A DNA stretch of 64,000 bases from DATLLN01 sp963797175 (GCA_963797175.1 CAWCOL010000009.1:1-64000), one strand, 5' to 3'. Shown: positions 8,145 to 18,470, counted from the first letter of the stretch. A program made the numbers and translations. Notes: generated from the sequence alone by a model not told the origin.

Positions 8145-9646
8145 TGTTGCGATTGTACCCACCCCCACCTGTCGAAATGCGGCAACCCGGCTGCGTCGAA
8201 CACGGCACCGGCAACACGAGGTGAGACGAGCACGGCACGCCCGGCGAACGTAAGCGGGATCACAGTTGCCGACCGCATCTCCTCCACCGCGGCCGCCCGC
8301 TGGAGCTCCTCGCGGTGCTGCGGGTCGCCGGTGGCGCGCGCCTTGCGCACCAGCACGCGGGCGGCGGGCTCGATCGCGAGTGGCCCCACGATCGCGTCCG
8401 CCGACGGATAGGCCGCGGTCAGCCGGACGACGCGCAGAGCGCCGGGCGCGCGCCCGGACGCGACGGCGGCGCGCAGTCCGACGGCGCGGAAGCCCGTGAC
8501 CAGCGCCGAGGCGACAAGGTCGAGCGAGGGGTCGGCCGAGACGATCCGCAGCGGCGCCACCTGCTTGCCGGCCAGCAGCGTCGCCGCCGAGGCCGGGTCG
8601 TAGGCCCAGGGCTGCGCGCCCGGCACGTAGCCGGGCGTGGAGACCGGGATGATGCCGTCGGCGGGCGTGCCGGCCGGGGATGAGGCCGAGGTGGCGACCG
8701 GATCGGCGGCGTACGCCAGCGCACGCCGGACGCTCGCGTCCGCGACCACCTGGGGCGGCACCAGCAGCGCGACCACGGACTGCAGCGGGCGGATCACCAG
8801 CTGGCGCGAGAGCGCCGGGTCGGCCATCGTCGCCCGCAGCTGCGGCGCGGGCACCGGCGTCGCATCCTGGTGCCCGCTGCGGTACCGCGACACCGCGGTG
8901 CCCACCGCCGTGGCGCCGGATAGGATCGTCAGCCGCACGCCGGCCAGGTGCACTCCGGGCGACGTGCGCGCGAGGGTGATCAGCCGCCCAGGCGTCCAGC
9001 GGACCAGGCGGAAGCCGCCGCAGCCGACCGGGTGCTGCTCGAACGCGGCGCGGTCGGCGTCGGTCGCGGCCTGGTCGGGCGGGAAGGCCCACGTCCCCGG
9101 GTTGGCCAGCACCGCCGCCAGGTCGGCGAACGGCGCCGTCAGGTGCACCACCAGGCGGTCGGCGGCGACCGGGTCGGCGCCGGCCAGCGCCACCGAGGGA
9201 TCGGCGCCCTCGCAGCCCTCGACCATCCGCAGCAGCGGCGCGGCCGGCGCGCCGGTGGCGCACACGATCGCCCAGTCGCGGGCAAAGGTCTCGGCGGTGA
9301 CCGGCTCGCCGTCGGTGAACTTGACGCCCGAGCGCAGGCGGATCGTGACGGTGCGGCGGTCGTGCGAGACCGTCGCCGAGCGGGCGATCACCGGCACCGC
9401 GCCGGCGCCGCCGGGATCGGTGTCGTAGAGCCCGGCGAAGATGCTGCGCTCGACCGTCATCTCGTCGGCCGTGCGCGCGCCCAACGGCGTCACCGACCGC
9501 GGGTCGTCGGTCAGTACGTAGCGCAGCACGCCGCCCGAGGCCGGACGCACGGCCTGTCCGGGTGCCACAGCCGATCCGCCGCAGCCGGCGCAGAGCAGGG
9601 CGGCCGCGACCGCCAGCAGCGCCGCGCTACTCGAGCGCGTCCGCAC
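8141..9646 (-). CDS. second family-5 substrate-binding lipoprotein, translationally linked to atpG
   Basis: A 501-residue protein with a lipoprotein signal (LLCAGC, Cys22 counted from the GTG at 9646). The family-5 pattern follows: GGVLRYVLTDDPRSVTPLG, then IRLRSGVKFTDGEPVTAETF, the signature of peptide-binding proteins. It is shorter and more divergent than the SBP at 4683-6383. The GTG at 9646 gives a compact signal peptide and overlaps the atpG stop by 20 bases. An alternative start at 9694 would add an Arg-rich leader and overlap atpG by 68 bases. Two different binding proteins in one transporter cluster suggest two substrates or one SBP with a sensing role. That interpretation is inference. 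Confidence 0.87.
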   Translation of the reverse strand: MRTRSSSAALLAVAAALLCAGCGGSAVAPGQAVRPASGGVLRYVLTDDPRSVTPLGARTADEMTVERSIFAGLYDTDPGGAGAVPVIARSATVSHDRRTVTIRLRSGVKFTDGEPVTAETFARDWAIVCATGAPAAPLLRMVEGCEGADPSVALAGADPVAADRLVVHLTAPFADLAAVLANPGTWAFPPDQAATDADRAAFEQHPVGCGGFRLVRWTPGRLITLARTSPGVHLAGVRLTILSGATAVGTAVSRYRSGHQDATPVPAPQLRATMADPALSRQLVIRPLQSVVALLVPPQVVADASVRRALAYAADPVATSASSPAGTPADGIIPVSTPGYVPGAQPWAYDPASAATLLAGKQVAPLRIVSADPSLDLVASALVTGFRAVGLRAAVASGRAPGALRVVRLTAAYPSADAIVGPLAIEPAARVLVRKARATGDPQHREELQRAAAVEEMRSATVIPLTFAGRAVLVSPRVAGAVFDAAGLPHFDRWGWVQSQQ

Positions 9647-10502
9647 CCGCGACGACCTCGAGGATCTCCTGTGTGATCGCAGCCTGGCGGGCACGGTTCA
9701 TCTTCAGCGTGTACTCGTCGATCAGCGTACCCGCGTTCTCGGACGCGTTGCGCATCGCGGTCATTCTGGCGCCGTGCTCGGACGCGGTGGACTCGAGCAG
9801 CGCGCGGTAGATCGTGATCTCGAGGTAGGTGGGGATCAGCTCGGCGAGGATCGCGGGGGCATCCGGCTCGTAGATGTAGCTGCCCTGGATCTCGACCGCC
9901 TCCTCGCCGGAGAGCGCCGTCACCGGCACCGGCAGCAGCTCGACCTCGTCCAGCCGCTGCGACAGCGCCGAGACGAAGTGGTTGTAGACCATCACCACGC
10001 GGTCGACCTCGCCCTCCGCATAGAGGGCGGCGACGCGCTCGGCGATCGCCTCGGCGTCGGCGTAGGAGGGCCGGTCGGTGATGCCCGTGTAGTCCTGCGC
10101 GATCTCCTGCCGGCGGAACCGCAGCGACGCCGCGCCGCGGCGGCCGACGGCCAGCCAGACGACCTCGTGGCCTGCGGCCCGCTCCTCGCGGGCGATCTCG
10201 AGCGAGCGGCGGACGACGTTCGCGTTGAACGCCCCCGCCAGGCCGCGGTCACCGGCCAGCGCCAGCACCGCCGTGCGCTGGACGTCGCGACGGGCAAGCA
10301 GCGGCTGGTCGTGCACGTTGGGCGTGGACGCGGCCACGTCCACCATCAGCCGCTGCATCCGGTCGGCGTAGGGCCGCAGCGCCTCGATCCGGGCCTGCGC
10401 CCGGCGCAGCCGCGAGCCGGCCACCAGCTCCATCGCCTTGGTGATCTTCTGCGTGTTGTTGACGGAGCGGATCCGCCGGCGGATGTCCTGGAGGGTGGCC
10501 AC
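9627..10502 (-). CDS. atpG: F1Fo ATP synthase subunit gamma
   Basis: The 291-residue central-stalk subunit that rotates inside the alpha3beta3 head. The N-terminal coiled-coil helix is clear (ATLQDIRRRIRSVNNTQKIT, then KAMELVAGSRLRRAQ). The C-terminal helix is also conserved: SEHGARMTAMRNASENAG, then RARQAAITQEILEVVAGADAL. The start is GTG at 10502, 9 bases after the atpA stop. Its 3' end overlaps the start of a substrate-binding lipoprotein gene instead of being followed by atpD. Confidence 0.97.
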   Translation of the reverse strand: MATLQDIRRRIRSVNNTQKITKAMELVAGSRLRRAQARIEALRPYADRMQRLMVDVAASTPNVHDQPLLARRDVQRTAVLALAGDRGLAGAFNANVVRRSLEIAREERAAGHEVVWLAVGRRGAASLRFRRQEIAQDYTGITDRPSYADAEAIAERVAALYAEGEVDRVVMVYNHFVSALSQRLDEVELLPVPVTALSGEEAVEIQGSYIYEPDAPAILAELIPTYLEITIYRALLESTASEHGARMTAMRNASENAGTLIDEYTLKMNRARQAAITQEILEVVAGADALE

Positions 10503-10511
10503 GCGAGATCC

Positions 10512-12046
<1,535 letters not shown>

Positions 12047-12050
<4 letters not shown>

Positions 12051-12613
12051 GCTTCGCTCCCCAGGGGCAGTTGTGTGGTCAGCAGGGCGCGGCGCAGGTC
12101 GGTCAGCTCACGCCGGATGGACGCGTCCAGGAGGACGCCGCGGGCCCGCAGCACGAGCCCGCCGATGATCGTGGGATCGACCGTCGCGGACAGCCGCGCG
12201 GTCAGGCCGGTCGCCTGCGAGATGCGCTCGCGCAGGTCGTCGACCTGGGCGTCGGCGAGCGGCACGGCGCTGGTCACCTCGACGTCGAGGATGCGCTCCT
12301 CGACGGCGGCCATCTCGCGGAAGGCGACCTGGAGGTCGTGGATGAAGGCCAGCCGGCCGTTCCCGACCAGCACCATCACGCCGTTGCGCGCCAGCGGATC
12401 GGCGTCCGCCATCAGCGAGGCGGCGATCCGCTTGCGGGCGTCGTCGGGCAGCCGCGGGTTGAGCATGGTGCGCAGCGTCTCCGGCGACTCGGCCAGCGTG
12501 GCCATCAGCTGCTGGAGGTCGCGATCGACCTGCTCGACGCGGCCGGCCTCGACCGCCGCCTCGTACAGGGCGTGGGCGTAGACCCGTGCTCCCGGCTCGA
12601 TCCGCTCGGCCAT
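12047..12613 (-). CDS. atpH: F1Fo ATP synthase subunit delta
   Basis: The 188-residue peripheral-stalk subunit linking the b subunits to the top of F1. It has the standard N-terminal helical domain (ARVYAHALYEAAVEAG) and the conserved C-terminal motif PTIIGGLVLRARGVLLDASIR. It starts one base after the atpF stop and overlaps atpA by 4 bases. Unlike mycobacteria, delta is not fused to a second b subunit. Confidence 0.96.
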
Positions 12614-13159
12614 CTAGTGCTCGGCCTCCTGCGCCTCGCCCAGCGACGAGAGGTCGACGCCGGCCAGCGCCTCGTCGATCAGCCGCCGCTGCTCGGCCTC
12701 GTCCAGGCGCGTGCGCATGATCTTCTCGGTGGCGGTCACGGTCAGCTCGGCGATCTGGGTGCGGATGGCCTGCAGCGACTGCCGCTTCTCGGCCTCGATC
12801 TCGGACCGGGCCCGGTCGACCTGGCGGGTCTTCTCCGCCTCCAGCTCGGCCAGCGCGTCACGGCGCTGCTCCTCGGACGTGCGCCGGGCGTCCTCGACGA
12901 TCTTGGTCGCCTCGCGGCGCGACTCGGCCAGCGCCGCGCGGTATTCGGCCAGCGCGGACTGGGCCTCGGTGCGGGCCTGCTCGGCCGCGTCCAGGTCGGA
13001 CGAGATCGCCGCGCTGCGCTGGTCGAGCATGGCCTGGATCGGCCCGAACGCCCAGCGCTTGAGCACGAACAGGACGATCACGAACGTGACCACGGTCCAG
13101 AACATCAACCCGAAGTTGATGTCGATCAGGCTGGGCTTTGCGGCTTCGAGAAGGGGCAT
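12614..13159 (-). CDS. atpF: F1Fo ATP synthase subunit b
   Basis: A 181-residue peripheral-stalk subunit. One N-terminal membrane segment (about residues 14-34, INFGLMFWTVVTFVIVLFVL) is followed by a long charged helical region rich in Arg, Glu and Ala that forms the stator coiled coil. The motif KRWAFGPIQAMLDQR after the membrane helix is typical. It lies 10 bases after atpE. Confidence 0.96.
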   Translation of the reverse strand: MPLLEAAKPSLIDINFGLMFWTVVTFVIVLFVLKRWAFGPIQAMLDQRSAAISSDLDAAEQARTEAQSALAEYRAALAESRREATKIVEDARRTSEEQRRDALAELEAEKTRQVDRARSEIEAEKRQSLQAIRTQIAELTVTATEKIMRTRLDEAEQRRLIDEALAGVDLSSLGEAQEAEH

Positions 13160-13169
13160 CGCCTGCGTC

Positions 13170-13415
13170 CTAGGTGATCGCGTAGGCGACGAAGGCCATG
13201 CCCAGGGCGTAGAACACGATCGCCTCGGTGAGGGCGAACCCGAGCCACATCATGCCCTGCAGCTGGCCACGCAGCTCGGGCTGGCGGCCGACCGCCTCGA
13301 TCGTCTTGCCGAAGATGATGCCGACGCCGACGCCGGGGCCGATGGCGCCGAAACCGGTCGCCAGGCCAAGCGCCAGGGTCTTGGAGGCATCATTGATATT
13401 GCCGTCGAGAGCCAT
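13170..13415 (-). CDS. atpE: F1Fo ATP synthase subunit c (proteolipid)
   Basis: The 81-residue c-ring subunit. It forms two membrane helices joined by the polar loop GRQPELRGQ. The ion-binding carboxylate is the Glu in LTEAIVFYAL of helix 2. Helix 1 (GFGAIGPGVGVGIIFG) has the Gly-rich packing motif and lacks the Gln found in Na+-binding c subunits, which points to proton coupling. The ATG at 13415 has AGGAGA eight bases upstream. A longer in-frame start at 13451 is rejected for lack of such a site. Confidence 0.97.
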   Translation of the reverse strand: MALDGNINDASKTLALGLATGFGAIGPGVGVGIIFGKTIEAVGRQPELRGQLQGMMWLGFALTEAIVFYALGMAFVAYAIT

Positions 13416-13425
13416 GGTCGTTCTC

Positions 13426-14307
13426 CTAGTGGTCGGGGTGGATGGCTCCACCGATGTAGATCGCGGAAAGGGCGGCGAAGATGTACGCCTGGAGGGCGGC
13501 GATCAGCGTCGCCTCGAGCAGGTAGAGGGCGATGCCCATCGGCCAGCCGATGATGTGCACGGCGAATGCGGCGTTGCCCAGCGACGCTGCCATCAGCGCG
13601 CCGACGCCGAGGAACACGGCGATCACCAGGTGGCCGGCCAGCATGTTGAAGAAGAGCCGGAAGCTGAGCGAGACCAGCCGGATCAGCTGCGAGAGCACCT
13701 CGACCACGACGATCAGGCCGAACAGCACGATCGCCCCGGCCGAGCCGGGCCGCAGCGGCCGCACCGCGGGCAGGCCGGAGGGGATCCAGCTCTTGAAGTA
13801 CTTGACGACGCCGTTGTAGCGGATGCCCTCGACGTGCGTGGCGCAGAAGGTGATCAGCGTCAGCGTCAGGGCGACCGAGAGGTTGGCCGTGGCCGCGTAG
13901 ATCTGGAGCTTGGGCAGGTCGAGGCCGAACACGTCCACGCGCTCGCCGCTGAACGGCAGCGGGACGAAGCCGACGACGTTCATCGCCCAGATGAAGCAGA
14001 AGCAGGTGGCGACGTACGGGAACCACAGGCGCATGCCCTCCTCGGGCAGCCCCGCCTTCGCGATCTGCGTGTAGGCCGTGTCGTAGACCATCTCCAGGAA
14101 GGTCTGGCTGCGGTTGGGCTTCGGCTTCAGCCCGCGGCGGATGATCAGCAGCGGGACGAGGATCGCGACCGCGGCGGACAGCCACAGGTAGACGACCCCC
14201 TTGTTGATGTCCAGCCCCAGCGGCAGGTTCACGTACGGGTCGTTGACGAAGTCGGTGAACTCCGCAACCGGATCGAAGTTGGACGAGGCCAGGAGCGGGA
14301 GGATCAC
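13426..14307 (-). CDS. atpB: F1Fo ATP synthase subunit a
   Basis: A 293-residue membrane subunit forming the proton half-channels against the c-ring. The essential arginine lies in SLSFRLFFNMLAGH. The C-terminal helix pair includes YLLEATLIAALQAYIFAAL. The segment GLKPKPNRSQTFLEMVYD after the first helix is common in actinobacterial a subunits. The GTG start at 14307 overlaps the stop of the AtpI-like gene in GTGA. Confidence 0.97.
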   Translation of the reverse strand: MILPLLASSNFDPVAEFTDFVNDPYVNLPLGLDINKGVVYLWLSAAVAILVPLLIIRRGLKPKPNRSQTFLEMVYDTAYTQIAKAGLPEEGMRLWFPYVATCFCFIWAMNVVGFVPLPFSGERVDVFGLDLPKLQIYAATANLSVALTLTLITFCATHVEGIRYNGVVKYFKSWIPSGLPAVRPLRPGSAGAIVLFGLIVVVEVLSQLIRLVSLSFRLFFNMLAGHLVIAVFLGVGALMAASLGNAAFAVHIIGWPMGIALYLLEATLIAALQAYIFAALSAIYIGGAIHPDH

Positions 14308-14717
14308 AGTGCCGTGCTCCCCGTGTCGATCTTGCTCCGCGTCTCGACGCGGATGTTGCGGTGGGTGAGGATGCGGGTGGCGATGTCGAGCGTGATCAGC
14401 AGCAGGAACAGCAGGGTCGCGGTGATCGCGGTCGCCTGGTCATCCTTGGTGATCAGGAACAGCAGCAGCATCCCGATCCACGGCCGCAGCAGCATGCTCG
14501 CGCCCATCACGCCGACGGCGTGCAGTGCGGGCATCGCCGACGCGCGGCGCTCGATCACCGCCTGCAGGACGCGGTTGACGGCCCACAGCGCGACCGCCCA
14601 GAACCACGCCTCCAGCGGCAGCCCGGTCAGGTAGACGACGGGCAGCGCGACGATGGCGGCGATCGCGTCCAGGTTGTGGACGGCAATCCGCGCGGGGGTG
14701 ATGGTCGGGGAGGTCAC
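14304..14717 (-). CDS. atpI: ATP synthase protein I-like membrane protein
   Basis: A 137-residue protein with about four hydrophobic segments (around residues 18-33, 36-52, 72-90 and 97-115), placed directly upstream of atpB. The layout matches AtpI, the membrane protein that assists c-ring assembly in some bacteria. The sequence itself is divergent, so the name rests mainly on position and topology. The GTG start at 14717 overlaps the stop of the preceding small gene in GTGA. A longer upstream reading would cover that gene in another frame. Confidence 0.75.
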   Translation of the reverse strand: MTSPTITPARIAVHNLDAIAAIVALPVVYLTGLPLEAWFWAVALWAVNRVLQAVIERRASAMPALHAVGVMGASMLLRPWIGMLLLFLITKDDQATAITATLLFLLLITLDIATRILTHRNIRVETRSKIDTGSTAL

Positions 14718-14920
14718 AGGTCTCGGTAGCGCAGGTAGACGAGCAGCAGAGCGGTCGGCACACCGATCGCTCCGCCCACGAACCCTCCGGCCGCAGGCGA
14801 CCCGAGCAGCCATCCGACGCCGACTCCGATCCCCACGCAGAGCAGCAGCACCGAGCACAGGTACATCCCCGCCAGTGCCGCCGACGCCGCCGGGCGCGTA
14901 TCCCTCGGCGCGGGCTTCAT
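14714..14920 (-). CDS. AtpZ/AtpI-family small membrane protein (ATPase_gene1 type)
   Basis: A 68-residue protein with two membrane helices. The first is followed by the Gly-rich pattern GIGVGVGWLLG, then AAGGFVGGAIGVPTALLLVY and a basic tail YLRYRDL. This two-helix Gly-zipper pattern is that of the small protein encoded first in many atp operons (Pfam ATPase_gene1, AtpZ). It overlaps the next gene by GTGA and is the first gene after the putative atp promoter. Confidence 0.75.
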   Translation of the reverse strand: MKPAPRDTRPAASAALAGMYLCSVLLLCVGIGVGVGWLLGSPAAGGFVGGAIGVPTALLLVYLRYRDL

Positions 14921-14951
14921 CCTCGTCGCCGGCCGTCTGCCGGGCGGCCGT

Positions 14952-14981
14952 AGTATGCCAGATCCGGCGAGTATGTGACAA
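14952..14981 (-). promoter_or_regulatory. candidate promoter of the atp genes
   Basis: On the minus strand TTGTCA (14981-14976) and CATACT (14957-14952) are separated by 18 bases, a fair match to a housekeeping -35/-10 pair in otherwise GC-rich sequence. Transcription would start about 25 bases before the first small membrane-protein gene. No experiment supports it. Confidence 0.45.
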
Positions 14982-15046
14982 CTCCCAACCCGCTGGTCAG
15001 TCGCCGCAAACCCGCTCCTCGCGCGGTAAACCGCCGAACCGCCTGG

Positions 15047-16174
15047 TCAAGCGGCACGCCCGCTTTGTGGCACGTCGTCCGGATCGTGCCGGAAGGGCCG
15101 CATCGCCCGCAGCCTGCGCAGCTTGAGGATCTCCAGCAGCAGCACGATGTACACCGACGAGGCCAGGGCGAGCAGTCCGAAGCCGCCCAGCACGACGACC
15201 GTGAGCGGATCCCAGTCGCTGCGGTGGCTGGGCACGAACCGCACCGCCAGGGCGAAGGCGGACAGCGAGATGCACCACAGGTAGACGTAGAGCGCCGTGC
15301 GCCGCTGGCCGAAGCCGATGTTGGCGAAGCGGTGGTGGAAGTGCTCGCGGTCGGCCTCGTAGATCGGCCGGCCGTACTTCAGCCGCTTGGCGATCACGAA
15401 CGAGGTGTCCAGGATCGGCAGGGCGAGCACCACCAGCGGGAAGACCAGCGAGACGGCCGCCGCGGTCTTGAGCACGCCCTGGATCGCCATCGTCGCCAGC
15501 AGGTAGCCCAGCATCAGCGCCCCGGCGTCGCCCATGAAGATCGTGGCGGGGTGGAAGTTGTAGCGGAGGAACCCGAGCGTGGCCCCGGCGACGATCGCGC
15601 TGATCGCCGCGGCGTCTTCGCGGCCGAGCGAGGCCGAGAGGATCGCGAACGTGACGGCCGCGATCGCGCAGAACCCGGCGGCGAGGCCGTCCATGCCGTC
15701 GATGAAGTTGACGATGTTGGCGATGGCGACGATCCAGATGATCGTCACCGGGTACTGCCACGCGCCCAGGTCGAAGACGCCCAGCAGCGGCAGGGTGACG
15801 TGGTCGATGGTGATGCCGAGCGAGGCCGGGATCGCCGCGATCGCGATCTGGCCGCCGAACTTGACCGCCGGGTGCAGCGGGTGGACGTCGTCCAGGGCGC
15901 CCAGCAGCGCCATCAGCGCCGCGCCCACCATGATCCCCCAGAAGCCGCGGTCGTTGCCGAGGGCGAAGGCGGGGATCGCGATGGCGGCGAAGATCGCCAG
16001 GCCGCCGAACAGCGGCGTCGGCTGCTGGTGCAGGCGCCGGGACTCGGTCGGGTGGTCGACCGCGCCCAGCCACCATGCCGCCTGGGAGACGACCGGCGTC
16101 AGCAGCACGGCCAACAGGAACGAGACCACGAAGCCGACGACCGCGGCCTGATAGTCGAGCAGCGAGCCGTCCAT
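15047..16174 (-). CDS. wecA: undecaprenyl-phosphate GlcNAc-1-phosphate transferase (WecA/TagO family)
   Basis: A 375-residue polytopic membrane enzyme of the MraY/WecA superfamily. It would transfer a sugar-1-phosphate, usually GlcNAc, from UDP-sugar to undecaprenyl phosphate at the cytoplasmic face and so start a cell-envelope glycan. Key motifs are the acidic pair in LGALDDVHPL (Asp95-Asp96), NFIDGMDGLA (156-165), GDAGALMLGY (215-224) and the basic cytoplasmic HFHHR (278-282) typical of the WecA/TagO branch. It precedes the atp genes on the same strand, the same order as in mycobacteria. The exact sugar specificity is not shown. Confidence 0.92.
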   Translation of the reverse strand: MDGSLLDYQAAVVGFVVSFLLAVLLTPVVSQAAWWLGAVDHPTESRRLHQQPTPLFGGLAIFAAIAIPAFALGNDRGFWGIMVGAALMALLGALDDVHPLHPAVKFGGQIAIAAIPASLGITIDHVTLPLLGVFDLGAWQYPVTIIWIVAIANIVNFIDGMDGLAAGFCAIAAVTFAILSASLGREDAAAISAIVAGATLGFLRYNFHPATIFMGDAGALMLGYLLATMAIQGVLKTAAAVSLVFPLVVLALPILDTSFVIAKRLKYGRPIYEADREHFHHRFANIGFGQRRTALYVYLWCISLSAFALAVRFVPSHRSDWDPLTVVVLGGFGLLALASSVYIVLLLEILKLRRLRAMRPFRHDPDDVPQSGRAA

Positions 16175-16312
16175 GGATGCAGAGCCTACTTCGCCCGCGC
16201 GGATGAGACGCCTGCCACGAGCGTGTTGCGGGGGCGTTAACGGATTCGCGCGGTGCCGCCTCCCGTGGCTACCGTATTCTCAATCGAATCACTTGACAAT
16301 AGGGAGAACGCC

Positions 16313-16492
16313 ATGCACCACCGCCTCATCCTCCACCTCGTCGACCCGCCGCGGCGGGACGGCCGCGAGCAGGAGATCGACCGCTTCCACCGGATCGCCG
16401 ACGAGCGCCGCCGCGAACGGCGACGCCAGCGCCGCCGAGCCCTGCTCAAGCTCGACCGGCGGCCCCACACGTCGCCTCACCGGGTGCCGTAG
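16313..16492 (+). CDS. small Arg-rich hypothetical protein
   Basis: A 59-residue protein with a hydrophobic start (MHHRLILHLVDPP) followed by a helix very rich in Arg, Glu and Asp (DRFHRIADERRRERRRQRRR). I recognise no family. The ATG at 16313 has AGGGAG eight bases upstream, the main support for it being real. It is divergent from wecA and its last 16 bases overlap the 3' end of upp on the other strand. The basic composition would suit binding to nucleic acid or acidic lipid, but this is speculation. Confidence 0.5.
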   Translation: MHHRLILHLVDPPRRDGREQEIDRFHRIADERRRERRRQRRRALLKLDRRPHTSPHRVP

Positions 16493-17103
16493 AGCCGGTC
16501 CCCGGCGTCGCCCAGGCCGGGCAGGATGTAGCCGTGCTCGTTCAGCTCGCGGTCGACCGCCGCGGTGAAGACGGCCACGTCCGGCTGCTCCCTGCCCAGC
16601 CGGGCGACGCCCTCCGGCGCCGCCACGATCGAGAGCAGGCGCATGCGGCGCGCCCCGGCCTCCGCGCACAGCCGGGCGGCGGCGGCCGCGGTGCCGCCGG
16701 TGGCGAGCATCGGGTCGAGCAGCAGCACGTCGCGGTCGGCCAGGTCGCCGGGCAGCTTACGGTAGTACTCGACCGGCTCCAGCGTCCGCTCGTCCCGGTA
16801 GAGGCCGACGAAGCCGACCCGCGCCACCGGGATCATCTCCAGCACCGCGTCGAGCATGCCCACACCGGCGCGCATCACCGCGACCACGCCCAGTTTCTTG
16901 CCCGAGACCTGCCAGCCGGCGGCATGCTCGAGCGGCGTGGCGACCTCCACCTGCTCGAGCTCCAGGTCGCGGGTCGCCTCGTAGCAGAGGAAGGCGGCGA
17001 TCTCGCCGGCCAGCAGCCGGAAGTCGCGGGTGGTGGTCGAGACGTCGCGGAGCAGCGTCAGCTTGTGCCGCACCAGCGGGTGATCGACGACGGTGACCGT
17101 CAC
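16477..17103 (-). CDS. upp: uracil phosphoribosyltransferase
   Basis: A 208-residue cytosolic salvage enzyme making UMP from uracil and PRPP. The PRPP-binding motif is DPMLATGGT (130-138). The C-terminal uracil-binding region includes GLGDAGDRLYGTR. The N-terminus has HPLVRHKLTLLRD, standard for this family. The GTG start at 17103 overlaps the glyA stop in GTGA, so the two are coupled. The glyA-upp pair upstream of atp genes is an old arrangement also known from Bacillus. Confidence 0.97.
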   Translation of the reverse strand: MTVTVVDHPLVRHKLTLLRDVSTTTRDFRLLAGEIAAFLCYEATRDLELEQVEVATPLEHAAGWQVSGKKLGVVAVMRAGVGMLDAVLEMIPVARVGFVGLYRDERTLEPVEYYRKLPGDLADRDVLLLDPMLATGGTAAAAARLCAEAGARRMRLLSIVAAPEGVARLGREQPDVAVFTAAVDRELNEHGYILPGLGDAGDRLYGTR

Positions 17104-18398
17104 GGCGACGGCAGCGACGGGTACCCAGTCGCCAGGTGCGCGTAGAGCGGCCGGCCGGCCAGCAGCTCGCCGGTGCGGCGGCGCAGCGCGGGCAGGTCGG
17201 CGGCCGGGTCGAGCGTCTCCAGGATGATCGCGCCGACCTCGCGCATGTCGTCCTCGGTGAAGCCGCGCATCGTCACCGCCGGGGTGCCGATCCGCACGCC
17301 CGAGGCGATCGTCGGCGGCCGCTCGTCGAACGGCACCGTGTTGCGGTTGACGGTGATCGCCACCTCGTGCAGCCGCTCCTCCGCGTCCTTGCCCGACCAC
17401 TGCGTCCGCCGCAGGTCCATCTGCAGCAGGTGGACGTCCGTGCCGCCGGTGAGCAGGTCGATGCCGCCGTCGGTGAGGGTGCGGGCCAGCGCCCGGGCGT
17501 TACCGATGATCTGGCGCTGGTAGGCGCGGAACGGCTCGCTCGCCGCCAGCTTGAAGCAGACCGCCTTGGCGGCGACCACGTGGCACAGCGGGCCGCCCTG
17601 GAGGCCGGGGAACACGGCCTTGTCGATCCGCGTCGCGTGCTCGGCGCGGCACAGCACCATCCCCGAGCGGGGGCCGGCCAGCGTCTTGTGGGTGGTCGAG
17701 GTGACGACGTCGGCGTGCTCGACCGGGTTTGGATGCAGGCCGGCCGCGACCAGCCCGGCGAAGTGGGCCATGTCCACCATCAGCACCGCGCCCACCTCGT
17801 CGGCGATCGCACGAAACGGCGCCGCGTCGATCACCCGCGGGTAGGCGGAGGCGCCCGCCACGATCATCTTCGGCCGCACATCGTGAGCGAGCCGCCGCAC
17901 CTCGTCCATGTCGATCCGCGAGTCCTCACGGCGCACGCCGTAGGCGTGGACGTCGTAGTTGCGGCCCGAGAAGTTGACCTTGAGGCCGTGGGTGAGGTGG
18001 CCGCCGTGGTCGAGCCGCAGGCCGAGGACGGCGTCGCCGTGCTCGAGCATCCCGAAGTACGCAGCCTGATTCGCCGGCCCGCCCGCGTGCGGCTGGACGT
18101 TCGCGTGCTCGGCGCCGAACAGCTCCTTGGCCCGGTCGATGGCCAGCGTCTCGACCTCGTCCACCCACTCGCAGCCGCCGTAGTAGCGGCGGCCGGGGTA
18201 GCCCTCGGCGTACTTGTTCGTCAGCACCGACCCGACGGCCTGGAGCACGGCTGGCCAGGTGAAGTTCTCCGAGGCGATCAGCTCGAGCTGCTCGCGCTGG
18301 CGGCCCAGCTCGCGATCCACCAGCGTCGCGACGGCGGGATCGACGTCGGCCAGTCCGGCCGCCTGGTAGGACTGCCATGTCTGCTCGGCTACGGCCAC
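17100..18398 (-). CDS. glyA: serine hydroxymethyltransferase
   Basis: A 432-residue PLP enzyme interconverting serine and glycine with tetrahydrofolate. The PLP lysine lies in the motif STTHKTLAGPRSG near residue 240, and LELIASENF and NKYAEGYPGRRYYGG are near the N-terminus. The usual VQPHSGAQAN segment reads VQPHAGGPAN here, so the Ser is replaced by Ala; the rest of the active site looks normal. The start is placed at GTG 18398 because AGGAG lies eight bases upstream. A TTG further upstream at 18437 lacks such a site. Confidence 0.96.
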   Translation of the reverse strand: MAVAEQTWQSYQAAGLADVDPAVATLVDRELGRQREQLELIASENFTWPAVLQAVGSVLTNKYAEGYPGRRYYGGCEWVDEVETLAIDRAKELFGAEHANVQPHAGGPANQAAYFGMLEHGDAVLGLRLDHGGHLTHGLKVNFSGRNYDVHAYGVRREDSRIDMDEVRRLAHDVRPKMIVAGASAYPRVIDAAPFRAIADEVGAVLMVDMAHFAGLVAAGLHPNPVEHADVVTSTTHKTLAGPRSGMVLCRAEHATRIDKAVFPGLQGGPLCHVVAAKAVCFKLAASEPFRAYQRQIIGNARALARTLTDGGIDLLTGGTDVHLLQMDLRRTQWSGKDAEERLHEVAITVNRNTVPFDERPPTIASGVRIGTPAVTMRGFTEDDMREVGAIILETLDPAADLPALRRRTGELLAGRPLYAHLATGYPSLPSP

Positions 18399-18470
18399 GG
18401 GCGCTGCTCCTGACGGGTTGCTGGCTCGGTTCGGCAAGCGATGGTAGTCGATGCGGGTGGCGCCGGGCGG

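Noticed and set aside
17100..18437. Longer glyA start (TTG at 18437)
   Set aside because: No ribosome-binding site there, whereas AGGAG precedes the GTG at 18398 at normal spacing.
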